Source: an uncultured Clostridia bacterium (lineage in GTDB: Bacteria; Bacillota; Clostridia; Lachnospirales; Anaerotignaceae). Taken from it: a stretch of 60,541 bases of DNA. Below are positions 23,011-31,693 of this stretch, piece by piece. The stretch lies in assembly GCA_944378105.1 (NCBI GenBank), contig CALWGC010000016.1, forward strand, positions 1 through 60,541, given 5' to 3'. Each line of letters begins with the position of its first letter. The first letter of the stretch is position 1. The position numbers were made by a program, and so were the translations under genes. The notes under the pieces were generated by a model. It ran no database searches, was not told the DNA's origin, and worked only from the letters and a program-made list of their open reading frames with translations.

Positions 23011-24369
23011 ATGGGAAAAGAGAACGTGCGCTTTAGCAAGGAATTGAACGAAGGCGCGCTGGAAATTATTTTGGATTTTGCTCACAGCGGCGTTTTGATT
23101 ATCAATTGCGACCGGGTGATTACCAATATCAATCAATGGGGATGCGACTTTTTCGGTTTGCGGCGGGAAGATATGCTTTATCGCGATACGACGGAAATTT
23201 TTCCGGGGTCGGAGCTGGTGAAAGTACTGGAAACGCGGGAAGTACAAAAAAACCGGGTGACGGTGCGCAACAACAAAAAAATCAGCATCACCCGTTCTCC
23301 CATCTTTAAAAACGGACGGTTATTGGGCGCCATTGCGGTGTTCAATGAATATAATGCCATGAATGCGGCAGAGGAGACACAGATTGGGTCGTTGTTGGCA
23401 GAAAAGGGATTGGTGGCCAAATACCATTTTTCGGACATTGTCTATCGAAGTGAGGCATTGGGGTATTCTGTCTCTTTGGCCCAGTCCTATGCCAAGACCA
23501 ATTCCCCCATTTTGATCACCGGCGAAAGCGGCACGGGGAAAGAACTCTTTGCCCAATCCATCCATAACGCCAGCGACCGCAAGCATAAACCCTTTGTGGC
23601 CCTCAACTGTGCCACGTTATCGGAAAGCATTTTGGAAAGCGAATTGTTTGGTTATGCCGATGCTTCCTTTACGGGGGCAAAAAAAGGCGGGAAAGTGGGG
23701 CTGTTTCAGCTGGCCAATGGCGGCACGTTATTTTTGGATGAAATTGGGGAGATTCCCCTTTCCTTCCAGGCCAAGTTCCTGCGGGCCTTGCAGGAGATGC
23801 AGGTGCGCCCAGTGGGCAGTGACACCATTATTCCAGTGGATGTGCGTATCATTGCTGCCACCAACAAAAACTTGATGGAAGAGGTGGAGCAGGGCAACTT
23901 TCGGTTGGACTTGCTGTACCGCATCAATGTGTTGACGTTGCCGGTGCCGCCATTACGGGAGCGAAAAGAGGATTTGGAAGACTTGGCGTGGCATTATTTT
24001 AACCAAAAGGACCCTGCCGTTTACCAGGAACATTCCAAAACCATCCATCAGGTGGTGGAGGGGTTAAAAGCCTATTCCTTCCCCGGCAATGTGCGGGAGC
24101 TGGACAATATGCTCCAGCGGCTTTATCTCCTGCTGACGGAAGGATTGCTGGCCCAGACGATGCCGGAAATTTTGGCCCAGTTGGTGGAAGGCATGCCGCT
24201 GGTAGAGACGATGGAAAAAAAGAAAAATCTTTCGTTGGAAGAAGAAGAACGGGAACAGCTGATTGCGGCTTTGGTGGAACAAAAAGGGTCGCGGAAAAAA
24301 ACGGCCGACGCCTTGGGTATCAGTACGGCCACCCTTTGGCGAAAAATGAAAAAGTTTCACATTGAATAA
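23011..24369 (+). CDS. Sigma-54-dependent transcriptional activator (PAS-AAA-Fis)
   Basis: The 452-aa activator has an N-terminal PAS-like sensor (about 15-115), an AAA+ domain with Walker A GESGTGKE (171-178) and Walker B LFLDE (240-244), arginine-rich ERKEDLEDLAWHYF, and a C-terminal Fis-type helix-turn-helix (KKTADALGISTATLWRKMKK). The sigma-54 contact loop, normally GAFTGA, reads ASFTGA (218-223). The central FTGA is kept. It should drive the divergent livKHMGF operon from the -24/-12 promoter. ATG 23011 follows GGGAGGAG. Confidence 0.94.
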   Translation: MGKENVRFSKELNEGALEIILDFAHSGVLIINCDRVITNINQWGCDFFGLRREDMLYRDTTEIFPGSELVKVLETREVQKNRVTVRNNKKISITRSPIFKNGRLLGAIAVFNEYNAMNAAEETQIGSLLAEKGLVAKYHFSDIVYRSEALGYSVSLAQSYAKTNSPILITGESGTGKELFAQSIHNASDRKHKPFVALNCATLSESILESELFGYADASFTGAKKGGKVGLFQLANGGTLFLDEIGEIPLSFQAKFLRALQEMQVRPVGSDTIIPVDVRIIAATNKNLMEEVEQGNFRLDLLYRINVLTLPVPPLRERKEDLEDLAWHYFNQKDPAVYQEHSKTIHQVVEGLKAYSFPGNVRELDNMLQRLYLLLTEGLLAQTMPEILAQLVEGMPLVETMEKKKNLSLEEEEREQLIAALVEQKGSRKKTADALGISTATLWRKMKKFHIE

Positions 24370-24373
24370 GAAG

Positions 24374-24412
24374 AAAAACCCTGCATCCCAATGGGTGGAT
24401 GCAGGGTTTTTT
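24374..24412 (+). terminator. Terminator after the sigma-54 activator
   Basis: AAAAACCCTGCATCC (24374-24388) pairs with GGATGCAGGGTTTTT (24397-24411), then T. It reaches into the stop codon of the convergent gene and is probably bidirectional. Confidence 0.92.
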
Positions 24413-25313
24413 AATATTCCAAAAAAAGAATGAAGATAAAAATACCGATACACAAGAAGTAGAAACCATCAATCAGCCTTCGGCCGCCATCGATGGGGGC
24501 AAAGTCCAACGCTTCTTCGCCTTCCGGTTCCCCTTTGGGGGCATTGTGGCGGGCAAACAAAAACAGACAAATGATGAAGCATATCGTCATGGGCAAAGTT
24601 TGCAAGAAGCTGAGGGCGATGGAAGAAATGGTCACGGCTGCATCCGTTTCTGCTTCGGCCGCCAAAGGAGAAGCCAAAAGGGCATGGGCCAGAAGGGATT
24701 GGGTGGCATTGACGGTAAAGTGGGTGACCATGGAAGGCAGCACCGAATGGGTGCGGCAGGTGAAATAAGCAAACAAAAGGCCCATCAAAAAGGCATAGAA
24801 GAATTGCTGTCCATCCAAATGGGTGATGGCAAAAAGCAGGGCCGACGCCAAAGCGGCCCGAAAAAAGGACACGCCGCGATAGCTGCCTAAAATGAGGCCG
24901 CGAAAATAAAGCTCCTCAAAAAAAGCCGGCAGCACTGCCACAAACAATAACATTTCCCATACCGGTGTATCGGCATAGGAGGCGATGGCCTCTGTCACCT
25001 GGTTTGGAAAGGCCAAACTGGAAAGGGCCGAAACAATCATCATCAATGGCTGGACCGTAATCCCACAGGCAAAGGCCAAAACCAAATTGACCTTGCCAGG
25101 CCAGCGCAACATCAGTCCCGTTTTGGGATTTTCTGGCACCAAAAGAAAAAAGAGCGCCAAGGGCAGTCCGTAAAGCAATAGATTCAAAGCCAGTTGTCTT
25201 TGAAATTCGCTCAGCGGAATCAGGGAAATGAGCGGCGTCAAAAACACTTGGCCAAATAATAACATTAAGAGTAGCAACAGGGCAAAGAAGTTGCCCCAAA
25301 TGGGTGATCTCAT
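24411..25313 (-). CDS. CPBP-family intramembrane glutamic endopeptidase
   Basis: The 300-aa membrane protein has about eight hydrophobic segments and the CPBP (Abi/CAAX protease) motifs: FFEELYFRG with E133, E134 and R138, FAITHLDGQQF with a His, and VTHFTVNATQS with His and Asn. The glutamates and histidines form the active site inside the membrane. Relatives process prenylated peptides, bacteriocins or act in immunity; the substrate here is unknown. ATG 25313 follows GGAGAGG. It is a single gene. Confidence 0.9.
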   Translation of the reverse strand: MRSPIWGNFFALLLLLMLLFGQVFLTPLISLIPLSEFQRQLALNLLLYGLPLALFFLLVPENPKTGLMLRWPGKVNLVLAFACGITVQPLMMIVSALSSLAFPNQVTEAIASYADTPVWEMLLFVAVLPAFFEELYFRGLILGSYRGVSFFRAALASALLFAITHLDGQQFFYAFLMGLLFAYFTCRTHSVLPSMVTHFTVNATQSLLAHALLASPLAAEAETDAAVTISSIALSFLQTLPMTICFIICLFLFARHNAPKGEPEGEEALDFAPIDGGRRLIDGFYFLCIGIFIFILFLEY

Positions 25314-25470
25314 GGGTTCCTCTCCTTTATTACGTTTTTCCCCTTTCTTATCATACGTCATCTGGGACAAAAAGACTAGTAAAATCTTAAGAAAAGTTTC
25401 ATTGACCAGCCAAAGGCGCCTCCCCTATAATGAAGATAATGGAAGAGACAGTGGTTGAAAGGAGGGCCTT

Positions 25471-26448
25471 TTGTTGCAAAAAACAGAATTTAGTTGGTTT
25501 GCCGACGATTTTTTGGCCATGGAAGCAGAAATCGGGCGGCATATCATTGGACAAAAAAACGTGGTGCGCAAGGTACTTTGCGCCATGGTGGCAGGCGGCA
25601 ACGTCCTGTTGGAAGGGCAGCCGGGCTTAGGCAAAACCCAGTTGGTGAAAACCATTGGGCGCGTATTACAGATGGAGTTTTCCCGGATTCAGTTTACGCC
25701 GGATTTGATGCCGGGGGATGTGACGGGGACAGAAGTGGTGGTCAAAAATGAAACCGGTACGTCGTTTCGGTTTCAAAAGGGGCCAATTTTTGCCAATTTG
25801 GTGCTGGCCGACGAAATCAACCGGGCCACGCCCAAAACCCAAAGTGCCCTGTTGGAAGCCATGGAAGAAAAAACCGTTACCGGCGGGCGGGAGACGTTTT
25901 CGCTGCCAAGTCCCTTTTTTGTTTTGGCTACCCAAAACCCCATCGAGCAAGAAGGGACTTATCCTCTGCCAGAGGCCCAGCTGGACCGGTTTATGCTGAA
26001 ATTGAATGTGGAATTTCCCACCAAGGAAGAATTGATGGAAATTGTGCGTTTGACGACGGGGGTAGAGCGGCCTGCGCCAAAGGCGCTGTTTGACGGAGAA
26101 AAAATCTTGGAAATGCGCCGTTTGGCGGCGGAGGTACCGGTGGCAGAGCCGGTATTGGAACAGGTGATGGAACTGGTATTAAAGACCCATCCGGAAAGCG
26201 AAACGGCGCCGGAAATGGTGAAAAAATACGTCGGCTGTGGCGCATCCCCTCGTGGGGCCCAGGCCATCATCGCCATCTGCCGGGTGTTGGCCCTTTTGGA
26301 TGGCCGGTTTAATGTCTCCTTTGAAGATGTGCACGCGGCGGCCAAAGAAGCGCTGCACCACAGAATGTTTCTCAATTTTGAAGCCTTTGCCGATGGGGTA
26401 ACGGCAGACGCCATTTTGGATGGTCTTTGGAAAGAAGAGCGCCTATGA
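25471..26448 (+). CDS. MoxR-family AAA+ ATPase
   Basis: The 325-aa ATPase has Walker A GQPGLGKT, a Walker B/sensor region ADEINRATPKTQSALLEAMEE, ATQNPIEQEGTYPLPEAQLDRF and GASPRGAQAI, all typical of MoxR. MoxR proteins act as chaperones that mature partner proteins with VWA or DUF58 domains. Two TTG codons (25471, 25474) follow AAAGGAGGG; the second has better spacing. The DUF58 gene overlaps its stop by ATGA, the standard pairing. No transglutaminase-like third gene follows. Confidence 0.94.
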   Translation: MLQKTEFSWFADDFLAMEAEIGRHIIGQKNVVRKVLCAMVAGGNVLLEGQPGLGKTQLVKTIGRVLQMEFSRIQFTPDLMPGDVTGTEVVVKNETGTSFRFQKGPIFANLVLADEINRATPKTQSALLEAMEEKTVTGGRETFSLPSPFFVLATQNPIEQEGTYPLPEAQLDRFMLKLNVEFPTKEELMEIVRLTTGVERPAPKALFDGEKILEMRRLAAEVPVAEPVLEQVMELVLKTHPESETAPEMVKKYVGCGASPRGAQAIIAICRVLALLDGRFNVSFEDVHAAAKEALHHRMFLNFEAFADGVTADAILDGLWKEERL

Positions 26449-27305
26449 AAACAATCAGTGAAGTGTTTACCAAAGAATATTTGGCCTATTTAAACCGGCT
26501 TTCGCTGCCTTGGAAGCAAAAAGTTCATAACCAGACCATGAACGGCCAAAGAAAAAGCGGCGCCAAGGGGCAATCCATGGAATTTTCCGACTTTCGGCCC
26601 TATATGCCAGGCGACGACTTGCGCCGGGTGGATAAGCGCAGCTTTGCCAGACAAGAACAGTTGTACACAAAAGTGTATCTGGAAGAAAAACAAGCCATGG
26701 TCCATCTGCTTTTGGATGCCAGCGCCTCCATGGAAGGAGAAAAGTTTTGGACGGCCAGCGTCTTGGCGGCTTCTGTGGCCTATGTGGCCATGAAGCGCAA
26801 CGACTGGGTGAAGCTGTTTGTTTTTTCTGACGGGGTGACAAAGGTGTTTCAAAGCGGCCAGGGCCAGACCAATTTTCCTTCCCTACTGCAATTTTTGGAG
26901 CAGATTTCCTGCGGCGGGAAAACGGATTTGCTGCGGGCGGCGGTACAAAGCATTCCGCGGCCCAAAGAAGGCATTTGCTATGTATTTTCCGATGGGTTTA
27001 GCCAGGACGACCCGGCAAAGGCCTTACAGCGGCTTTCCCACGCCAGACAAAAGCTGCATTTGGTACAAGTGCTTACCCCGGAAGAAGCGGCGCCCAAAAT
27101 GCTGGGCGATTTTCGCCTGACCGACCGGGAAACGGAAGCGTTTTTGGATTTGAGCATTGACGCTGTGTTGCTGGAAAGCTACAGCCAAGCCTTGCGGCAA
27201 TTTCAAGGGGCGCTGCGCCAAAGCTGCGAAAAAAGCGGCGGCCGGTTTGTCAGCATGACAACCCAAAAAGAGTACCGCGCCTGGATGCAGGCCATCATTG
27301 GGTAA
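26445..27305 (+). CDS. DUF58 protein, VWA-like partner of MoxR
   Basis: The 286-aa protein has the DUF58 signature near residues 30-80 (GQRKSGAKGQSMEFSDFRPY followed by MPGDDLRRVDKRSFARQEQL) and a VWA-like fold with the metal site DASASM, CGGKTDL and VFSDGFSQDD. DUF58 proteins usually carry an N-terminal membrane part; this one lacks it and is probably cytoplasmic. It overlaps the MoxR gene by 4 nt, so the two likely form one complex. Confidence 0.9.
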   Translation: MKTISEVFTKEYLAYLNRLSLPWKQKVHNQTMNGQRKSGAKGQSMEFSDFRPYMPGDDLRRVDKRSFARQEQLYTKVYLEEKQAMVHLLLDASASMEGEKFWTASVLAASVAYVAMKRNDWVKLFVFSDGVTKVFQSGQGQTNFPSLLQFLEQISCGGKTDLLRAAVQSIPRPKEGICYVFSDGFSQDDPAKALQRLSHARQKLHLVQVLTPEEAAPKMLGDFRLTDRETEAFLDLSIDAVLLESYSQALRQFQGALRQSCEKSGGRFVSMTTQKEYRAWMQAIIG

Positions 27306-27341
27306 GAAAAAAGAACAAAAAAGACCTGTGAAAAGCGGTTT

Positions 27342-27397
27342 TCCAAGAAGAAAACATTGTTTTTGTTTTTCATATTTTCTTCTTGGAAATTGCGATC
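27342..27397. terminator. Inverted repeat after the DUF58 gene
   Basis: TTTCCAAGAAGAAAA (about 27343-27357) and TTTTCTTCTTGGAAA (about 27382-27396) are exact inverted copies around a T-rich 24-nt loop. It could terminate the MoxR/DUF58 transcript although the 3' T-run is poor. Confidence 0.5.
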
Positions 27398-27434
27398 GCA
27401 GTCTTCAGAAGAAAACAACCTCAGCAAAAAGAAA

Positions 27435-27471
27435 ATGGCAGCAATCCTTTGGATGTAAGGATTGCTGCCAT
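27435..27471 (-). terminator. Terminator of trmB; member of the GCTGnAATCC hairpin family
   Basis: ATGGCAGCAATCCTT (27435-27449) pairs perfectly with AAGGATTGCTGCCAT (27457-27471). On the minus strand it trails trmB and ends in TTTTCTTTTTG. Its minus-strand leader, between here and 27497, reads GCGCAGCTTCCTAAGAAAAC then AAAG, identical in its core to the leader of the hairpin after ppdK. Confidence 0.88.
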
Positions 27472-27524
27472 CTTTGTTTTCTTAGGAAGCTGCGCCGAAA
27501 AACAGGTCTTTTTTTGTTTTTTTC

Positions 27525-28178
27525 TTATTTTTCTTGGTTTCTTGGTTCATATCTGGCTTCCAGACGATAGATGGGCATGCCCATGGAAGAAAATTTTTCT
27601 TCATATTCGGTGGTGATGTTGTCTTCGGCCCATTCGCTGTGGTGCAGGTCCAATGTGATTTTGGACAGACGCCAGTCGGTGGCGCAAAACTCATTGAGGG
27701 AAAACTCAAAGAGCAGCCGGTTATCGGTTTTAAAGAAAATTTCGCCATGTTCGCCCAAAAGCTCTGCATATTTTTCCAAAAACAGCCGATGGGTCAAGCG
27801 GCGTTTGGCCCATTTCTTTTTGGGCCAAGGATCGCAAAAATTGATGTAAAGGCGGTCAATTTCACCGGGGGTGAAAAAGTCCAACAAGTCTACCACGTTG
27901 GCGTTGACCAAACGGAGGTTTTTCTGGCTTTCCGACAGACGGCGGGCGGCGGTGGCGATGACGGTTTCATCCCGTTCGATGCCGATGAAGTTGACATCGG
28001 GATAGCGCAGGCTATTGCGGGACAAAAATTGGCCTTTGCCGCAACCAATTTCCAGATAGATGGGGTTGTCGTTACCAAAAGCGTCCTTCCAATGGCCGCG
28101 GAAGGAAGCCGGATCGTGAATCATATGGCTGTTTTGGGCAATTTCGCCGGCAGCCCAGGGTTTTCTTCTGACTCTCAT
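27525..28178 (-). CDS. trmB: tRNA (guanine-N7-)-methyltransferase
   Basis: The 217-aa enzyme methylates G46 of tRNA using S-adenosylmethionine. TrmB features are clear: LEIGCGKGQFLSRNS (SAM site), GIERDETVIATAARR, the catalytic-region motif FCDPWPKKKWAKRRL, and FKTDNRLLFEFSL. Length is standard. ATG 28178 follows AGAGGGAG. It is a single gene ended by a member of the repeat-type hairpin family. Confidence 0.97.
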   Translation of the reverse strand: MRVRRKPWAAGEIAQNSHMIHDPASFRGHWKDAFGNDNPIYLEIGCGKGQFLSRNSLRYPDVNFIGIERDETVIATAARRLSESQKNLRLVNANVVDLLDFFTPGEIDRLYINFCDPWPKKKWAKRRLTHRLFLEKYAELLGEHGEIFFKTDNRLLFEFSLNEFCATDWRLSKITLDLHHSEWAEDNITTEYEEKFSSMGMPIYRLEARYEPRNQEK

Positions 28179-28375
28179 AGGTTTCTCCCTCTGTTTAGAT
28201 TTTCTGTTCCTATCATACTACCTTCCGCGGTTTTGCGCAACGGGCAAAGAGCGAAAAAAGACGCTTTTTGCTAGAAAAAACACGGGAAAGCCGACACGGT
28301 TTTACAAAATAAAAAGGAAAAAACTGGTATATTTCTCTTAAGTTGTTCACACAGAAGAAGAAGGAGGCTGACGGT

Positions 28376-29557
28376 ATGCAGTTGGAGGAAACAAAAGACA
28401 GGGTGGAGGAAACCGAAAACACCTTCCCACGCAATGTCAAGCAGATGGGAAGTTTGGATAAAGAAAAGTCCGTGTATATGGAGGACTATGTCTACACCTT
28501 TTTGGGGCAACTGGCAAGAAGCGGCACCGGAGAGCATTTGGCGGTGCTGGTGGGAGAAGTAAAGACGGAGGAAGATGGAAAAGAGACGGTGATGATCAGC
28601 GGCGCCATTGAAGGGCGAGAGACGGTGATGGATGCCGACGGGACGGTGTTTACGGAAGAAAGCTGGTCCTATATCCACAGACAGCTGGCCTTGTATTTTC
28701 AGGGGATGCAGCTGGTGGGGTGGGCCCATATCCAGCCGGATTTTGGCATTTATCTGATGGGCAAAGACGAAGCTTTTCACAAAGAATGTTTCCCAGAAAG
28801 CGGCCATGTGCTTTTTTTGATGGACCCGGTGGAAAAAACAGACACGTTTTATGTCTATGACCAAAGCGGCCGGTCGTTAAGGCCGGCCCGGGGGTATTTT
28901 CTCTATTATGAAAAAAACGAAGCCATGCAAAATTATATGGTGGAGCACAGCCCACAAAAGCCCAAGGCTTTGGTGGAGGAAGAAGAGGAGACTGTCAGCG
29001 GCCGGGAAGCCATTGCCCGCTTTTTTGGCTTTGGAAGCAAAAAGAAAGTGCCAGAAGAAGTCATTGACCGGGTGGATGCGGCCGGGAGAATCCGGCGGCT
29101 TTTGGTGCGAAAAGAAGAGGCCCAGACGGCGGCGCACCATCGGTATATGGCGCTGAGCGCCGTTTGCGGTAGCCTCTGTGTGGCTTGTTTTTTGATGGCG
29201 GTGCATTTGGTGCAAAATAACGGCCGCATTCGTACCTTAGAAGGCGAAGTGCTGACCATGCAGGCCAACTATGACCAGATGAACGCCCAGTTGGAAGAAG
29301 CAGCCCGGGCCGTCTTTGCCAGCGCCCAGGTGACCCTGGAAGAAGCGGCCGAGCCAGAAGGCGGGATGGAAGAAACCCCAACAGAATCAACGGCACAAAC
29401 GGCCCCCACCATCTATCAAGTGCAGGCCGGAGATACCCTTTGGAGTATCAGTATGGCCCACTATGGCACCACCGATCAGGTGGAAGCCATCCGCGAGGCC
29501 AACGCCTTGACCGACGAAAACTGGATTTTGGAGGGAGACCGGTTGCTGTTGCCATAA
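28376..29557 (+). CDS. Membrane protein with degenerate MPN/JAMM domain and extracellular LysM
   Basis: The 393-aa protein has three parts. Residues ~35-162 read as an MPN (JAB1/Mov34) domain: GEHLAVLVG (E53), a long helix, then VGWAHIQPDFG and a conserved DP (150-151). The JAMM metal motif HxHx7SxxD is present in spacing but broken: H118, Q120, M128, D131. It is probably not a working metalloprotease. A basic stretch and one membrane helix follow (257-280), then a coiled-coil-like and acidic linker, and a C-terminal LysM domain (347-393, YQVQAGDTLWSIS) that would bind peptidoglycan. The MPN part should be cytoplasmic. ATG 28376 follows AAGGAGG. Confidence 0.85.
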   Translation: MQLEETKDRVEETENTFPRNVKQMGSLDKEKSVYMEDYVYTFLGQLARSGTGEHLAVLVGEVKTEEDGKETVMISGAIEGRETVMDADGTVFTEESWSYIHRQLALYFQGMQLVGWAHIQPDFGIYLMGKDEAFHKECFPESGHVLFLMDPVEKTDTFYVYDQSGRSLRPARGYFLYYEKNEAMQNYMVEHSPQKPKALVEEEEETVSGREAIARFFGFGSKKKVPEEVIDRVDAAGRIRRLLVRKEEAQTAAHHRYMALSAVCGSLCVACFLMAVHLVQNNGRIRTLEGEVLTMQANYDQMNAQLEEAARAVFASAQVTLEEAAEPEGGMEETPTESTAQTAPTIYQVQAGDTLWSISMAHYGTTDQVEAIREANALTDENWILEGDRLLLP

Positions 29558-29563
29558 AAATAG

Positions 29564-29592
29564 AAAACGGTGTGTAAAACACCGTTTTTTGT
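29564..29592 (+). terminator. Terminator after the MPN-LysM gene
   Basis: AAAACGGTGT (29564-29573) pairs with ACACCGTTTT (29579-29588), followed by T. Confidence 0.9.
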
Positions 29593-29663
29593 TTGCTTTT
29601 TTTCTGGCAGAGATGGGAAAGGGGACGAAAGAAGCCAAGGAGAAAAAAATGTGGCAGATGCCA

Positions 29664-29692
29664 TAGTCATGGGCCAAAGAACATGGTATAAT
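29664..29692 (+). promoter_or_regulatory. Promoter of the dCMP deaminase/exonuclease III pair
   Basis: TAGTCA (29664-29669) and a perfect TATAAT (29687-29692) are spaced by 17 bp, 75 bp upstream of the start codon. Confidence 0.65.
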
Positions 29693-29767
29693 GAAAGGCA
29701 ATCAGTGCCGCCAAACAGAGCGGCCAAAAACGGCAGTGAGACCGTTTGATGGAAAGGAGAGATGCCC

Positions 29768-30226
29768 ATGCGTGTCAGCTGGGACGAGTATTTTATGGAA
29801 ATTGCGGAGATTGTCAAAACCCGCTCCACTTGCCTGCGCCGCCAGGTGGGGGCTGTGATTGTCAAAGACAATCGCATCATCACCACCGGCTATAACGGCG
29901 CCCCTTCCGGTACCTTTCATTGCACCGACCGCAACAGTTGTCTGCGCCAGGAGTTGAAGATTCCTTCCGGGCAGCGCCATGAGCTTTGCCGGGCCCTTCA
30001 TGCCGAGCAAAATGCCATCATCCAGGCGGCCAACGTGGGGGTCAGCACGGCCAATACCACGCTTTATGTGACCACACAGCCTTGTGTGATTTGTGCCAAA
30101 ATGTGTATCAATGCAGGGATTCAAAAGATCATTTATCGCGGCGATTATCCCGATGAGTTGTCCCTTGAGATGCTCAAAGAAGCCGGTGTGATTTTGGAAC
30201 GGTTTGAAGGAGGAGAAAAACAATGA
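29768..30226 (+). CDS. Deoxycytidylate deaminase (ComEB-like)
   Basis: The 152-aa zinc enzyme has the cytidine/dCMP deaminase motifs HAEQNAI and PCVICAKM, plus the dCMP-type NGAPSG segment and the CxxxxHxE spacing. It converts dCMP to dUMP for thymidylate synthesis. ATG 29768 lies 8-9 nt after AAGGAG; an in-frame ATG two codons upstream overlaps the site less favourably. The last 4 nt overlap the exonuclease gene (ATGA). Confidence 0.93.
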   Translation: MRVSWDEYFMEIAEIVKTRSTCLRRQVGAVIVKDNRIITTGYNGAPSGTFHCTDRNSCLRQELKIPSGQRHELCRALHAEQNAIIQAANVGVSTANTTLYVTTQPCVICAKMCINAGIQKIIYRGDYPDELSLEMLKEAGVILERFEGGEKQ

Positions 30227-30978
30227 AATGTATTTCCTGGAATGTCAATGGGCTGCGGGCGGCCGTTGGCAAAGGGTTTTTGGATTTTTTTCACCAGGCC
30301 GATGCAGACTTTTTTTCGGTGCAGGAAACCAAGTTACAAGAAGGCCAAATTGAACTGGATTTGCCAGGGTATCATCAGTTTTGGAACTATGCCGAAAAGA
30401 AAGGCTATTCCGGCGTGGCCGTCTTTGCCAAAGAGGCGCCCCTTTCGGTACAGTATGGCATGGGCATTGACGAACATGACCACGAAGGCCGTTTGATTAC
30501 ATTGGAATATCCAAACTTTTATTATGTTACCGCCTATGTGCCCAATAGCCAGGATAAAAACGCAAGACTGGACTATCGGGTGAGATGGGAAGACGATATG
30601 CGGGCATTTTTGTGTGGCTTAAACGAGAAAAAGCCGGTGATCTTCTGCGGCGACCTCAATGTGGCCCATGAAGAAATTGATTTGAAAAATCCAAAAACCA
30701 ATGTGGGTAACGCTGGCTTTACTTATGAAGAAAGAGGAAAATTTGGAGAGCTGTTAGAAAGCGGTTTTGTGGATAGTTTCCGGTATTTCTATCCCGATAC
30801 GACGGGGGCCTATTCCTGGTGGAGCTATCGGTTTAACGCCAGAAAAAATAACGCTGGATGGCGAATTGACTATTTTGTAGTCTCCAAGTCCATTGCAGAA
30901 AAAATGCAGGATGCCAAAATCCATGCCGATGTTTTTGGTTCCGACCATTGCCCGGTGGAATTGACCATTACCTTATAA
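30223..30978 (+). CDS. xth: Exodeoxyribonuclease III / AP endonuclease
   Basis: The 251-aa enzyme shows the EEP-nuclease motifs: [14 protein letters not shown] with the metal-binding Glu, [39 protein letters not shown] and the terminal GSDHCPVEL catalytic His. It cleaves DNA at abasic sites and degrades 3' ends in base excision repair. It is coupled to the dCMP deaminase by a 4-nt overlap. Endonuclease IV, a second AP endonuclease, is encoded at 56460. Confidence 0.97.
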   Translation: MKCISWNVNGLRAAVGKGFLDFFHQADADFFSVQETKLQEGQIELDLPGYHQFWNYAEKKGYSGVAVFAKEAPLSVQYGMGIDEHDHEGRLITLEYPNFYYVTAYVPNSQDKNARLDYRVRWEDDMRAFLCGLNEKKPVIFCGDLNVAHEEIDLKNPKTNVGNAGFTYEERGKFGELLESGFVDSFRYFYPDTTGAYSWWSYRFNARKNNAGWRIDYFVVSKSIAEKMQDAKIHADVFGSDHCPVELTITL

Positions 30979-30990
30979 ATAAAAGCAAAG

Positions 30991-31034
30991 AAAAAAGCGT
31001 TTCTGTCCAACGGTTTGGCAGAAACGCTTTTTTT
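30991..31034 (+). terminator. Terminator after exonuclease III
   Basis: AAAAAAGCGTTTCTG pairs with CAGAAACGCTTTTTT around a loop containing a CCAA/TTGG pair. A/T flanks on both sides suggest it also stops the convergent gene ending at 31037. Confidence 0.92.
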
Positions 31035-31036
31035 GT

Positions 31037-31495
31037 TTAGTTGCGGTTCATGTTTTTCTTTGCCCAAAGGCCAATTTTTTCGCGAATGGTTTTGTTTTTC
31101 TTGTTTTCCAAGTTCATGCCGACGATGGAAGAGATGTAGATGCCGGCCAATTCCACCTTGACGGTTTTTTTCACAGGAAGATTGTCATAGACGTTTTTGT
31201 CGCAGAGCAATGTGGTAATCTGCGGCCCAACTTTTGCCTTCACAATGGGCATTTTTCTTAACTTTGCTGCTTTTGGCATTTTTTCATAAATGGCCTTTGG
31301 CAGGTTTTCTGGTGTCGGGCGAGCCATTCGTTTGTCGATGATTAAAATGGGTGTTACCATTTTATATTGATTGATGAACGACTGAGCCTCCAGATTTTTG
31401 GCATAGTTTTTCTTTCCAACCCAGACCATCCCCCCCAGAGCGGCCACAAGAATCACCGCAATGATAATAAAAATGTCGCTTGGTTGCAATTGCAT
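31037..31495 (-). CDS. Small membrane-anchored protein, unknown
   Basis: The 152-aa protein has one N-terminal hydrophobic helix (IFIIIAVILVAALGGMVWVG) followed by a basic soluble domain of about 125 residues. The domain includes NQYKMVTPILIIDKRMARP, a KVGPQITTLLCDKNV segment and a beta-rich VELAGIYISSIVG near the end. I do not recognise a named family. The net charge is strongly positive (many Lys/Arg), so the domain is probably cytoplasmic or contacts the membrane or nucleic acid. ATG 31495 follows AAGGAGG. Single gene. Confidence 0.8.
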   Translation of the reverse strand: MQLQPSDIFIIIAVILVAALGGMVWVGKKNYAKNLEAQSFINQYKMVTPILIIDKRMARPTPENLPKAIYEKMPKAAKLRKMPIVKAKVGPQITTLLCDKNVYDNLPVKKTVKVELAGIYISSIVGMNLENKKNKTIREKIGLWAKKNMNRN

Positions 31496-31693
31496 TTTCG
31501 CATCCTCCTTCAGGGTAACTACAAACTTCTTACATTTTACCACGGTTTTGGCGCAAAGGGAATAGAAAAATTACAAAAGGAGAGGATATTTTGTAAAAAT
31601 TCTCTCCTTTTTTCGGGAAAGCAGGAAAAAAAGTACCGATTTGACTTTTTTTCTTGGAACAGGTAAACTGACACAGAGAGGAGAAATTTTTGC

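Noticed and set aside
27525..28178. Second SAM methyltransferase possibility for trmB
   Set aside because: The FCDPWPKKKW motif is specific enough to TrmB.
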